A stretch of 64,000 nucleotides of DNA from Planctomycetota bacterium (GTDB taxonomy: Bacteria; Planctomycetota; JAJSAM01), in NCBI GenBank assembly GCA_024274785.1, contig JAJSAM010000024.1, forward strand, positions 91,880 to 155,879, read 5' to 3'. This document shows positions 43,619-54,301 of this stretch, piece after piece. The notes beneath the pieces are model-generated. The model was not told the DNA's origin and did no database searches. It saw only the letters and a list, made by a program, of their open reading frames with translations. The position numbers and the translations under genes are program-made. How positions within the stretch are numbered: the stretch's first letter is position 1; each line of letters starts with the position of its first letter.

Positions 43619-43926
43619 CTGTCGCCACCGTTCTTCGCCTCTTCGGCGAGCATGAGGTCCATCGCTCGATCGACCGGGATCCGGACGATGCCTTTCTCCT
43701 GATCGATCCAGCGGTACTCGGTGAGGATCACCTGCTGCTCGTTTTCGGAGAGGCGCACGTCGCTCGGCGCCTGCCCGGCGGTCTTCGCGGCGATCTCGTC
43801 CTGCTCGACCCGGAGGAAGAGCGCGTTCAGCGCGACGATGCTGACGAACACCAGGACGCAGCCCACGATTCCGACGACGACGATCGGGCTTGCCCGAAGT
43901 TCATCCTGCGGTCTCTCGATAGCCAT
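43615..43926 (-). CDS. Small membrane-anchored protein of the act-cox operon
   Basis: A 103-residue protein with one N-terminal helix (about 14-38) and a hydrophilic domain containing EYRWIDQEKGIVRIPVDRAMDLML. This IPVDRAM segment is typical of a small conserved protein found between act and sco/cox genes. The role is unknown; assembly of the oxidase or the alternative complex is a reasonable guess. It starts 15 bases after actF and overlaps sco. Confidence 0.75.
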   Translation of the reverse strand: MAIERPQDELRASPIVVVGIVGCVLVFVSIVALNALFLRVEQDEIAAKTAGQAPSDVRLSENEQQVILTEYRWIDQEKGIVRIPVDRAMDLMLAEEAKNGGDR

Positions 43927-43941
43927 GTCTTCGTTCTCGGG

Positions 43942-45141
43942 TTAGTGGTTCGTGAACGCCAGCGACTCCGGCAGCCGCGGGTCCTTTGAAGGTATCAGCG
44001 AAACTCCGGAGAGCTTGAAAACGATGGCGGCGAGAAAGAGGGCCGTCAAGCCGGCAACGCAGAGTATCTCCGTCAGACCGAAGTAGGCGTGGGATGCGCC
44101 GCCGTGCCCGACGGGGGCGATCAGCCAGTGCAGATCGATCATGTGCATCAGCAGCACCCAGAAGGAGATCGCGGCCAGCACGCCCGGCTTCCGCTTCATG
44201 CCCCGGGGCAGGAGGATCAGGAACGGGAGCAGGAAGTGCCCGATCAGGAGCAGCATTCCGAAGTCCTCCCAGCCGCCCTGCTGGCGGAGCAGGTACCACT
44301 GCGTCTCCTCCGGGATGTTCGCGTACCAGATCAGCATGTACTGCGAGAACGCGATGTAGGCCCAGAAGACGATGTAGCCGAAGAGCTGCTTGCCGAGGTC
44401 GTGGTAATGCTCGACGGTGACCGCGTGCGCCAGCCGCCCGGAGCGCTTCAGGAAGAACACCATCAGGATGACGAACGCGAAGAACGAGAGCAGGGCTCCG
44501 GAGAAGTAGTAGACGCCATAGATCGTGGAGAACCAGTGTGGATCGAGCGACATCAGCAGATCGAAGGAGAACAGCGTGACGGTGATGGCATAGAGGATCA
44601 TCGCCACCGGGGAGAACTTCTGCATGCGCCGGGAAAGATCCACGTCGCCGCTCTCATCCTGCCTGGTGGAGTTCCGGAGATAGAACCGCGAGAGCAGGAT
44701 CCAGGTGCCGAAGCAGATCCCGGCGCGGACGATCACGAACGTCGGGCTGAGCCAGGCCTGTTTGCCGGCACTGAAGTCGCCGCTGCCTTCTCCGGCCCAG
44801 GGATACAGGGCCTGCATCCCGAGGATGACCGGGATGTAGAGCAGCGCGAGCGGCAGCACCGCGCCGGCCATCACCTCCGCCAGTCGCCGGACCGTAACGC
44901 TCCAGCCCGAACGGGTCAGGTGCTGGAGGATGACGAAGAACAGCGCGCCGAGGGAGAGCGAGAGCGCGAAGGCGAAGCCCGTGACGTAGGAGCGGATGAA
45001 GTGCTCGAACGGCACGAGCAGAGCGGCGACACCGAGAGCCCCCGCGCCGAGGACGAGAAAGCCGAGCATGTACTTCTGCGCGCCGGACCCGAGTTTCAGG
45101 GCCTCGGCGGGGATGGGGTCGGTGGTCGCGGTCGTCATCAC
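43942..45141 (-). CDS. actF: Alternative complex III subunit ActF (NrfD/PsrC-type membrane subunit)
   Basis: A 399-residue integral membrane protein with about ten helices, of the quinol:cytochrome c oxidoreductase membrane-subunit group. ActF is the second, ActC-like, membrane subunit of ACIII. Conserved features are the acidic/aromatic helix patterns FRSYVTGFAFALSLSLGALFF and LMSLDPHWFSTIYGVYYFSGALLSF, HDLGKQLFGYIVFWAYIAFSQYML and the NIPEE loop. It overlaps actE by ATGA. Confidence 0.9.
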   Translation of the reverse strand: MMTTATTDPIPAEALKLGSGAQKYMLGFLVLGAGALGVAALLVPFEHFIRSYVTGFAFALSLSLGALFFVILQHLTRSGWSVTVRRLAEVMAGAVLPLALLYIPVILGMQALYPWAGEGSGDFSAGKQAWLSPTFVIVRAGICFGTWILLSRFYLRNSTRQDESGDVDLSRRMQKFSPVAMILYAITVTLFSFDLLMSLDPHWFSTIYGVYYFSGALLSFFAFVILMVFFLKRSGRLAHAVTVEHYHDLGKQLFGYIVFWAYIAFSQYMLIWYANIPEETQWYLLRQQGGWEDFGMLLLIGHFLLPFLILLPRGMKRKPGVLAAISFWVLLMHMIDLHWLIAPVGHGGASHAYFGLTEILCVAGLTALFLAAIVFKLSGVSLIPSKDPRLPESLAFTNH

Positions 45142-45794
45142 CGAAGCTTCTCCCTCTGGTCCCGGGGGACATCTTCAATCCTCGCATTCTGCGCCCGGAT
45201 CAGCGCTTGCACGTAGGCGACGATCGCCCAGCGGTACTCGACCGGGATCTGAGGGGCGTATGCCGGCATGTGGCGGATTCCGTTGGTGATCGTGTTGAAG
45301 ATGTGTCCCACGGCCCGGTTGCGGACCTGCTCGTTGTCGTAGGCGGTCGGCGGGGCCCAGGTACCCTGCTCGAGCACTTCCGGCGACTCCGCCCGGATGG
45401 TGATCGGGCCGCGGCCGTTTCCGGTCAGCCCGTGGCACGTCGCGCAGAAGATGTCGTAGCGCGCACGTCCGCGGTCCAGCAGTTCGCGGGTGAGCGGCAG
45501 GGAGGCGGGGAGTTCCTTCGCCCACTCCTCGCCGATCCTGCCTCGGAAGAGGTGGTCGTCTTCGAAGAGCTCGCCGCGGGCCACCGTTCCCGGGACGTAG
45601 GGGCGCATCGCCCGGCCGTCGCGGAAAATGCGGTTTCCCTGCTGGGACTTGAACCCCTCGGTCTGGTCCATGTCCGGGACCAGGTGGACGCGCGGCCGGG
45701 TCGAGGTGGATACCCTCGCCTTCGCCGCGAGCGCCAACGGGATCAGTCCGACGGCGATGAGGATCGCCAGGGTCGGGACGATGAAGCGCGGCAT
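45138..45794 (-). CDS. actE: Alternative complex III monoheme cytochrome c subunit ActE
   Basis: A 218-residue protein with an N-terminal signal/anchor (IVPTLAILIAVGLIPLALA) and one heme c motif, CATCH, in YDIFCATCHGLTGNGRGP; a Met in IRHMPAYA may be the axial ligand. It matches ActE in size and in the MRPYVPGTVARGEL segment. It is periplasmic and hands electrons from ActA towards the oxidase. Its ATG abuts the stop of actCD directly (no gap) and its end overlaps actF by ATGA. Confidence 0.93.
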   Translation of the reverse strand: MPRFIVPTLAILIAVGLIPLALAAKARVSTSTRPRVHLVPDMDQTEGFKSQQGNRIFRDGRAMRPYVPGTVARGELFEDDHLFRGRIGEEWAKELPASLPLTRELLDRGRARYDIFCATCHGLTGNGRGPITIRAESPEVLEQGTWAPPTAYDNEQVRNRAVGHIFNTITNGIRHMPAYAPQIPVEYRWAIVAYVQALIRAQNARIEDVPRDQREKLR

Positions 45795-47776
<1,982 letters not shown>

Positions 47777-47780
<4 letters not shown>

Positions 47781-50647
47781 GAGCCGGAGACCTCGGGGTT
47801 CTTGAGCCGCGCCAGATAGCGCGTTCGGGGCTTGACGTTCAACTCCTCGAGCAGGCTGTAGGTCCGGTTGCCATCGGCCAGCTTGCGGACCTCGCTGTCC
47901 TTGTCGTTCAGATCACCGAACGTGATGGCATCCGCCGGGCAGGCCTGACCACAGGCGGGGAGGATCTCGCCATCCGCGACGGGCCGTCCCTCGTTGTCGG
48001 CGGTGATCCTCGCCGCGCTGATCCGCTGCACGCAGTAGGTGCACTTCTCCATCACCCCCCGGGCGCGGATGGTCACGTCGGGGTTGAACTGCATCTTCTC
48101 GATGTTGTTCATCCCGTCGTGGTTCAAGAACCAGTTGAAGCGCCGCACCTTGTAGGGGCAGTTGTTGCTGCAATACCGCGTCCCGATGCAGCGGTTGTAG
48201 ACCATGTCGTTCAGCCCCTCGTCGCTGTGGACGGTGGCCGCGACCGGACAGACCTGCTCACAGGGGGCCAGCTCGCATTGCATACACGGGATCGGCTGGT
48301 GGGCGACGTCGGGGTTCTCCGGATCCCCCTTGAAGTAGCGGTCCACGCGAAGCCAGTGCATGTCCCGGCCCACCAGGACCTCTTCCTTGCCCACCACCGG
48401 CACGTTGTTCTCCGACTGGCAGGCGGTGACGCAGGAACTGCAGCCGGTGCAGGAGGATAGGTCGATCATCATCGCCCAGCGCCGGCCTCCGTACTCGTGC
48501 TCCTTCCAGAGCGAGACGAGGTCCGGCCCGTGGCGGCGCTTCGCGAACTCGGGGTCTTTCTGGTACTCCTCGAGCGTCGCCTGCCTGATCAGCTCGTGGG
48601 CGCGCAGCTCGACCTCCTTTGCGCCGACGGTGTCGATGGCGTGGAGGTTCATGGTCGAGGCGAGCTTCGTGTGACCCTCCGCTTTCGCCACGGTGAAGCC
48701 GCCGCCGGTGGCGAACAGCGGGTAGACGTTTGTGCCGGCGCCGGTCGCGACGCGGCCCGTCTTCCGGCCGTTGCCGGCGTGAACCGTGACGCTGCCGGCC
48801 GCCTGCCCCGGCAGAATGAAAACGGGAATGGTCACCGACTTTCCGGCCCTCGTGATCCGGAGATGGTCGCCGGTCCTGACGTCCCAGCTCTTCCCGTCGG
48901 CGATGCTGACCAGGGCGGCGTTGTCCCAGGTGAGCTTGGTCGCGGGCTCGGGAAGCTCCTGCAGCCAGCCCAGGTTCGCGAAGCGGCCGTCGTCGAGCCG
49001 ACTGTCGCGGCGGACCACCACCTCGGTGCCGGTGGGCCGTCCGGCTGCGGCGGCGGGAGTCGGGTTGACCGCCTTCGGCCGGACGACCTGCACGCCCTGC
49101 TCGGGCAGGAAGCCGTCGTGCAGGGCCTTTCGCCACTTCTTCTCGAACCCGACCTCCCCGACCAGGCCGGTCCAGGTCCGGCGCACGAGATCGTAGCCCT
49201 TCGTGACCGTGTCGCCGATGGCGAGGGCGATCAGCTCCGCCTTCGTCTTTCCTTCGAAGAGCGGGCGGAGGAGCGGCTGCACCGGGCTGATCGTGCCGTT
49301 TGCTGTGCGGGCGTCGCCCCAGGACTCCAGCCAGTGGGCCAGGGGAGCGTGCCAGGTGCAGGCGGCGGTGGTCTCATCGATCGAAAGCGAGAGGTGGACA
49401 CTGGTGGCGACGTGGCCGAGCGCGGTGGCGAAGTCCACGTCTCCGGGGGCGTTGAATACCGGGTTGCCGCCGAGGATGAGCAGCGTGTCCACCTGGCCGG
49501 CGTTCATGTCGGCGGCGAGGTCCCGCAGATCCTCGTGGTAGGTCTTGCGCTCCGCTTCCTCGTTGTAGACTACCGACCAGCCGATGCTGCTGAGGGCCTG
49601 GTTGATCAGGAACACCGCATGGTGTACCTCCGGCGGCTGGCTCGGTCCGGCGGTGACCACGCAGAACTTCCGGTTGGCGATGAGCGCCTTCGCGATCTGG
49701 TGTTCGCCCGTCCCCGCCGTGATCTCCGCCAGGAGCTTCCCGGCCAGGTCGGCGATGTCGCGGCCGCTCATGGGATAGCGATGGTCGGCCGCCGTGCCGG
49801 TCACGGTGACGGTGCTCTCCACCACGTACAGACGATTCATCTCACCGTCTTCAGCGCGGCGGTGCTTTGCGAACTCGCCCGTCAGGCGGACCGCGTCGGG
49901 GTGGTCGCCGAGGAAGTCGTCGTCGAGAGACACCACGACTTTCGCGTTCTTCAGCAACAGGTGGGCGCGGTGCGGTTTGCCGGTGGCGGCCCGGAGCCCC
50001 TCGCGTTCGTTGTCCCGCGAGAAGGCCTCGTACTCGTGCCACTTCGCTTTCGGGAACTTCCTCTCGAAGCGGGCGCGCAGGTCGTGGAGCGTCGGGGAGG
50101 AACTGGCCTCGCAGAGCACCCGCAGGCCGGCCCCGTCGCCGAGCGGGGTGACCTGGTTCGCGAGGAACGATTGGAAGCTGCTCCAGGACTGGATCTTCCC
50201 GCCCTTCGTCGGCCGGGTGCTGCGATCCGGGTCGTAGAGTCCGAGGACCGAAGCCTGGGTGATGGCGGTGCTGCCCCGGGAACCGGCGGGGTGGTCGCCG
50301 TTGCCATCGACCTTGATCGGGCGGCCGTCGTAGCTCTTCACCAGGACCGGGGTGCCGATGCCGCCGAGTTCGAGCGTCGAGGCGAAGGTCTTCGGCACGC
50401 CGGGGGTGGTGTTCTCGGGGCGGTGGGCGAAGGGGACGATCTCCTCCTCCGGCCAGCGGCAGCCCGCGAGTGTCATGATCGCCATCGAGGCGCCCATTAC
50501 CTTCAGGAAGTTCCGGCGCGATACGTCGGACAGAAGCTTCGGCGCCTGGGAAGGGAACTCGGCGTCGACGAACTTCCGGAACTCGGGGGAGTCTTCGAGA
50601 TCGTCGATGCTGCGCCACCAGGACTGCGTCTTTGTCTTGCCGTTCAT
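47777..50647 (-). CDS. actB: Alternative complex III subunit ActB (molybdopterin-like plus iron-sulfur domain)
   Basis: A 956-residue peripheral subunit exported by the Tat system (twin-arginine SRRNFLK, residues about 43-49, then a hydrophobic stretch ending LAGC, possibly lipidated). Residues about 70-650 resemble the molybdopterin-oxidoreductase fold, which in ActB holds no cofactor. The C-terminal part carries four ferredoxin-like cysteine groups ([40 protein letters not shown]) for three [4Fe-4S] and one [3Fe-4S] cluster. ATG 50647 overlaps the actA stop. Confidence 0.94.
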
Positions 50648-51333
50648 CGGTGACACGTGGAGCAACTGGTGGAAGGATTGATGTCGTATTCCTCGCGCAG
50701 ACGGGCGTGGAGCGTCTCCGGGATTTCTTCCGGTACCCAGTCCATCTCCGTGACCTGGTCGATCGGCCGCAGGTGTTCATCGGGGTTTCGGTGGCAGTCA
50801 AGGCACCAGCTCATGGAGAGCGGCTCGACCTGGCGAACCACGTCCATCTGGTCGACGCGTCCGTGGCAGGAGACGCAGCCGACGCCCCTCGCCACGTGGG
50901 CGCTGTGGTTGAAGTAGACGTAGTCGGGCAGATCGTGCACCCGGACCCACGGGATCGGCTTGCCGGAGGTGTAGCTCTCCTGCAGGTCGATCAGGAGTTC
51001 ACTCTCCTTGCGGATCTGGCTGTGGCAGTTCATGCAGGTCTGGGTGGGGGGGATGGCGGCCATCGCCGCGGTCTCCACCGTGTTGTGGCAGTACCGGCAG
51101 TCCATGCCCAGTTCGCCGACGTGCAGCCGGTGGCTGTACTCGATCGGCTGAGCTGGCTCGTAACCGACGTTGATCGTCTCCGGCGACCCGGCGTAGACCG
51201 CCAGGACCACGAGGTAGACGACCCCGATGCCGGCGACGAGGCCCGCGAGCTTCACCACCCGGTCGAACCATGGGGGGAAGATGGGCTTCAGGGTGGGGTC
51301 GGACCCCTTCTTCTGCTCGGGAACTTCGCTCAT
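50644..51333 (-). CDS. actA: Alternative complex III pentaheme cytochrome c subunit ActA
   Basis: A 229-residue membrane-anchored periplasmic cytochrome, first gene of the act-cox operon. One N-terminal helix (about 28-48) is followed by five CxxCH heme sites: CRYCH, CMNCH, CVSCH, CLDCH and CSTCH, the last at the very C terminus. That is the five-heme count usual for ActA. It should pass electrons from the ActB iron-sulfur chain to ActE or a soluble cytochrome. GGCGGAG lies five bases before the ATG. The 148 bp upstream, shared with a divergent ABC operon, must hold the operon promoter; I see no strong consensus there. Confidence 0.94.
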   Translation of the reverse strand: MSEVPEQKKGSDPTLKPIFPPWFDRVVKLAGLVAGIGVVYLVVLAVYAGSPETINVGYEPAQPIEYSHRLHVGELGMDCRYCHNTVETAAMAAIPPTQTCMNCHSQIRKESELLIDLQESYTSGKPIPWVRVHDLPDYVYFNHSAHVARGVGCVSCHGRVDQMDVVRQVEPLSMSWCLDCHRNPDEHLRPIDQVTEMDWVPEEIPETLHARLREEYDINPSTSCSTCHR

Positions 51334-51481
51334 GGGGACTCCGCCTGAAAAGGTGAAGCTAAACCACTCTCCCGGGTGGATTTGGGTGGCGCGAATTTAG
51401 CCGTCAATCCCGGACCTGCCAAGAGATGGGCACAAAGAAAGTCTTCGCCTTCCGAGGTCGTTCACCGAAAACCTGCTGCCC

Positions 51482-52438
51482 ATGAGTGAATGCACGGATT
51501 CCATCGCCCCCGATCGATTTCTGTCGATTTGTGGCCTCGTCTTGAAGCGTGGCGATCGCCAGGTGCTCGATGGCGTCGATCTCGAACTGCAGAAGGGTGA
51601 GATCTTCGGTCTCCTCGGTCCGAATGGCGCCGGGAAGTCGAGTCTGTTCCAGGCCCTGGCCGGGCTCATACCGGTTTCCGGCGGACATGTGATCCTCCGG
51701 GGCGAGAGATGCGCACCGGGAGACCGGGCCCTGCTCAAACGCACCGGGGTGGTCTTCCAGAGCCCGGCGCTCGACGACCGGCTCTCGGCGGAGGTCAATC
51801 TGCGGCTGGCGGCGGGCCTCTATGGCACCACCGGCGTCACGGCCGCGGAGCGGGTGGCGGAGGCCCTCGAATTCGCGGAGTTGGCCGATCGCGCGAAAGA
51901 CCCGGTGAAGGAACTCTCCGGGGGAATGCGGCGGCGGCTCGAACTGGCGCGCGCCTTCATCCACCACCCTGAATTCCTGCTGATGGACGAGCCGACCACC
52001 GGGCTTGACCTGGCTTCCTACCGGCGGGCCTGGGAGAAGATCAAGGCGCTGGCGAAAAGGGGCGTCACCGTGCTGCTGACGACGCACCGGGCGGAGGAGG
52101 CCGCGCTCTGTGATCGACTGGCCATCCTGGCGTCGGGGCGGATTGCCGCGGTGGGCACCCCGGAGCAACTGCGGGCCCGGGTCGGCGGCGACGTGGTGGA
52201 ACTGGTGGCCGAAGACTCCGAGGCCGCGGTGAGCATCCTGCGGGAGAAGCTCGGTGTTGAGCCGGAGGACCTCGCCGGGACCGTGCGAATCGTGGCCGAC
52301 CGGGCCCACGAACTCGTCCCGCGCATCGTCCTGGCGCTCCCCGCGGGGGCGGTCGAGAGTATCGCCGTGCGCCGACCGGGACTCGGCGACGTGTTCCTGA
52401 CCCTGACCGGTCGCGACCTTTCGGAGGACGAGGTATGA
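51482..52438 (+). CDS. ABC transporter ATP-binding protein (ABC-2 exporter, DrrA/NodI-like)
   Basis: A 318-residue ATPase with Walker A GPNGAGKSS, Q-loop FQSPALDD, signature LSGGMRRRLELAR, Walker B FLLMDEPTTGLD and H-loop TTHRAEEA. The C-terminal about 100 residues form the extension typical of DrrA-like drug or lipid exporters. It overlaps the permease gene by ATGA. It is divergent from the act-cox operon, so a role in the respiratory chain (heme or copper handling) is possible but only suggested by position. Confidence 0.92.
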   Translation: MSECTDSIAPDRFLSICGLVLKRGDRQVLDGVDLELQKGEIFGLLGPNGAGKSSLFQALAGLIPVSGGHVILRGERCAPGDRALLKRTGVVFQSPALDDRLSAEVNLRLAAGLYGTTGVTAAERVAEALEFAELADRAKDPVKELSGGMRRRLELARAFIHHPEFLLMDEPTTGLDLASYRRAWEKIKALAKRGVTVLLTTHRAEEAALCDRLAILASGRIAAVGTPEQLRARVGGDVVELVAEDSEAAVSILREKLGVEPEDLAGTVRIVADRAHELVPRIVLALPAGAVESIAVRRPGLGDVFLTLTGRDLSEDEV

Positions 52439-53199
52439 AGGCCGGCCTGGCGGTGTTCAACGTGCTCGTGCGTCGCGACCTGCGCCTCTTCGTGACCCGC
52501 AAGAGCCGGGTGATCGGCGCGCTCGCCCAGCCCCTGGTCTTCTGGGTCATACTCGGAGCGGGCCTGTCACCGACCTTCGCCGTCCCCGGCGCTGCCAATG
52601 GCCCGGACTACTTCACCTGGTTCTTCCCCGGCGTGGTGATGATGATGCTGCTCTTCACCAGCATCTCCGCCACCATGAGTGTGATCGAGGATCGCCACCA
52701 GGGCTTTTTGCAGGGAGTGCTCGCCGCTCCGGGACCACGCAGCGCGGTGGCGCTCGGCAAGACGGCCGGGGGGGCGGTGGTGGGCATGATCCATGCGGTG
52801 CTGCTGCTTCTCCTGGCGCCTCTGGCGGGCTATGCCTTTCACGACGTGAACTGGATTTCGGCATTTCTGGCCCTGGTCCTCGCCGCGACCGGTATGACCG
52901 CCTTGGGCTTCGTCATTGCCTGGAAACTCGACTCCAGCGCGGGCTATCACGTGGTCATGAGCCTGGTCCTGCTGCCGCTCTGGATCGTCTCCGGGGCACT
53001 CTTCCCGATCTCCGGCACCCACGCGGTGATGGCCTTTACCGCGAAGCTGAATCCCATTGCCTACGCGGTCACCTCCCTGCGCGCGGGCCTCTCCGGCACC
53101 CCACTCATGGAGACCTTGCCCGACCTCGGCATCCTCACCGCCTTCGTCGCCGTGGCGCTCTTCGCTGCCGCACGCACGGCGAGAAAGGGCGGGATCTGA
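52435..53199 (+). CDS. ABC-2 type permease
   Basis: A 254-residue membrane protein with six hydrophobic segments. The N-terminal VRRDLRLFVTRKSRVIGALAQPLVFW pattern and the central SGALFPISG motif are typical of the ABC2_membrane family (DrrB/NodJ type). It forms the export channel with the ATPase encoded just upstream (ATGA overlap). Substrate unknown. Downstream is a decayed region. Confidence 0.9.
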   Translation: MKAGLAVFNVLVRRDLRLFVTRKSRVIGALAQPLVFWVILGAGLSPTFAVPGAANGPDYFTWFFPGVVMMMLLFTSISATMSVIEDRHQGFLQGVLAAPGPRSAVALGKTAGGAVVGMIHAVLLLLLAPLAGYAFHDVNWISAFLALVLAATGMTALGFVIAWKLDSSAGYHVVMSLVLLPLWIVSGALFPISGTHAVMAFTAKLNPIAYAVTSLRAGLSGTPLMETLPDLGILTAFVAVALFAAARTARKGGI

Positions 53200-53560
53200 A
53201 TGGAGGGACGACCTCCGGGCGTCGGCGCATGACCAAAGGCGATCGCTTTCAGGACCGGCGCCCGGGTGTTCAGCCCTGCTGTTTATCGCGAGTGCGTCGG
53301 AGCAGGCCTGTTCCCTGGCAATCTCCAGTATCGCAAGAGTGACGGGACGCGCCGTCTCCACAATCTCGAGGCCGTACGGGCGGACCGGGAACTGCCGGGG
53401 ACAGATCAGATCTACGCCGCGCCGGCGGCCCGGGCCCTTTCCGAAGCGCTGCAACGGATGCACGGAGCTGCGACCGCGGGGCTCCGACAGTTCTCTCGAT
53501 AGATCACGGTATTGCTCCGGGTCAATGTTCAGAGTCCGGCGAGATGATCCTGCCTCCGAG
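53200..53560. other. Decayed stretch without a recognisable gene
   Basis: About 360 bases after the ABC permease. All frames are broken or short, and none shows a family I recognise. It may be the lost N-terminal part of the ATPase pseudogene that follows, or unrelated debris. Confidence 0.45.
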
Positions 53561-54080
53561 TCTGACCGGTACGCGAGGGAGTTCGAAACGAAGTAGCTCG
53601 AGGTCACGGCACCCACGGCAAAACGGTGGCTCTCGGTACTCAAGGCGAGCCATACCGTCTTCATGCTTCCCCCCTGGCATCGGAACCTCGGCAAGCGGAT
53701 CAGAAGGAGTCCCAGACTTCACCTTTGCGACGCGGGTCTCGCCACCTGGCTCCTCGGCCTTCGCGACCAGGAACCGCTCTTGCGAAACCCGAGCTTCGGC
53801 CCCCTCGTGGAGACGTTGGTCGTGACGGAATGGATCAAGGCGTTCCGCCAGAGGGGGAGCCCGCGAACCTGTTCTACCGGGACTCAGGCCCGGTGGGAGA
53901 GGTGGACCTCGTCCTGGATCGGGGTGGGAGACTCTACGGTATCGAGGTGAAGGCGACCGCGACCCTGCCCCGCAGCATGCGGCCGGCCTCGCCCGCTGGC
54001 TCGACCTGGTGGGCCCGGATGCGCGGGGGGGCTCGCGTGCCGGGTGAGGCGTCCCGTGGCCCTCCGTCCCTGGATCCGGG
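53561..54080 (+). pseudogene. DUF4143-type ATP-binding protein, C-terminal remnant
   Basis: Frame 1 reads VTAPTAKRWLSVLKASHTVF, MLPPWHRNLGKRIRRSPRLH and LCDAGLATWLLGL to FGPLVETLVVTEWIKAFRQRG, the hallmark of DUF4143 at the C terminus of AAA ATPases common in mobile islands. After about 53855 the match shifts frame to NLFYRDSGPVGEVDLVLDRGG and RLYGIEVKATATL, then shifts again to LARWLDLVGPDA. With no ATPase domain and at least two frameshifts it is dead. The tail to 54265 is featureless. Confidence 0.7.
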
Positions 54081-54265
54081 CAGTGCCCTGGCACCTGGCC
54101 TGGTGAGCCTGGTACGATGTGAAGATGTCGCCGACCGGAGGATCGCGTGGATCGAGCTGGCTTGTCGATACGGCGGCATCGAAACGACAGGGGAGCGCGG
54201 CGTCCGCAGATTCTTCGTGACGTTGCCGGACTGCCGGCACGGTCGATACGGAGATCGACCCTCCA

Positions 54266-54293
54266 TTGCGGCTGGGCCGCGCTGTGATATCCT
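54266..54293 (+). promoter_or_regulatory. Candidate promoter of the 54302 gene
   Basis: TTGCGG (54266-54271) and TATCCT (54288-54293) are spaced 16 bases apart. The -10 ends eight bases before the ATG, so the transcript would be leaderless or nearly so. Confidence 0.35.
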
Positions 54294-54301
54294 CTGTCGC
54301 C

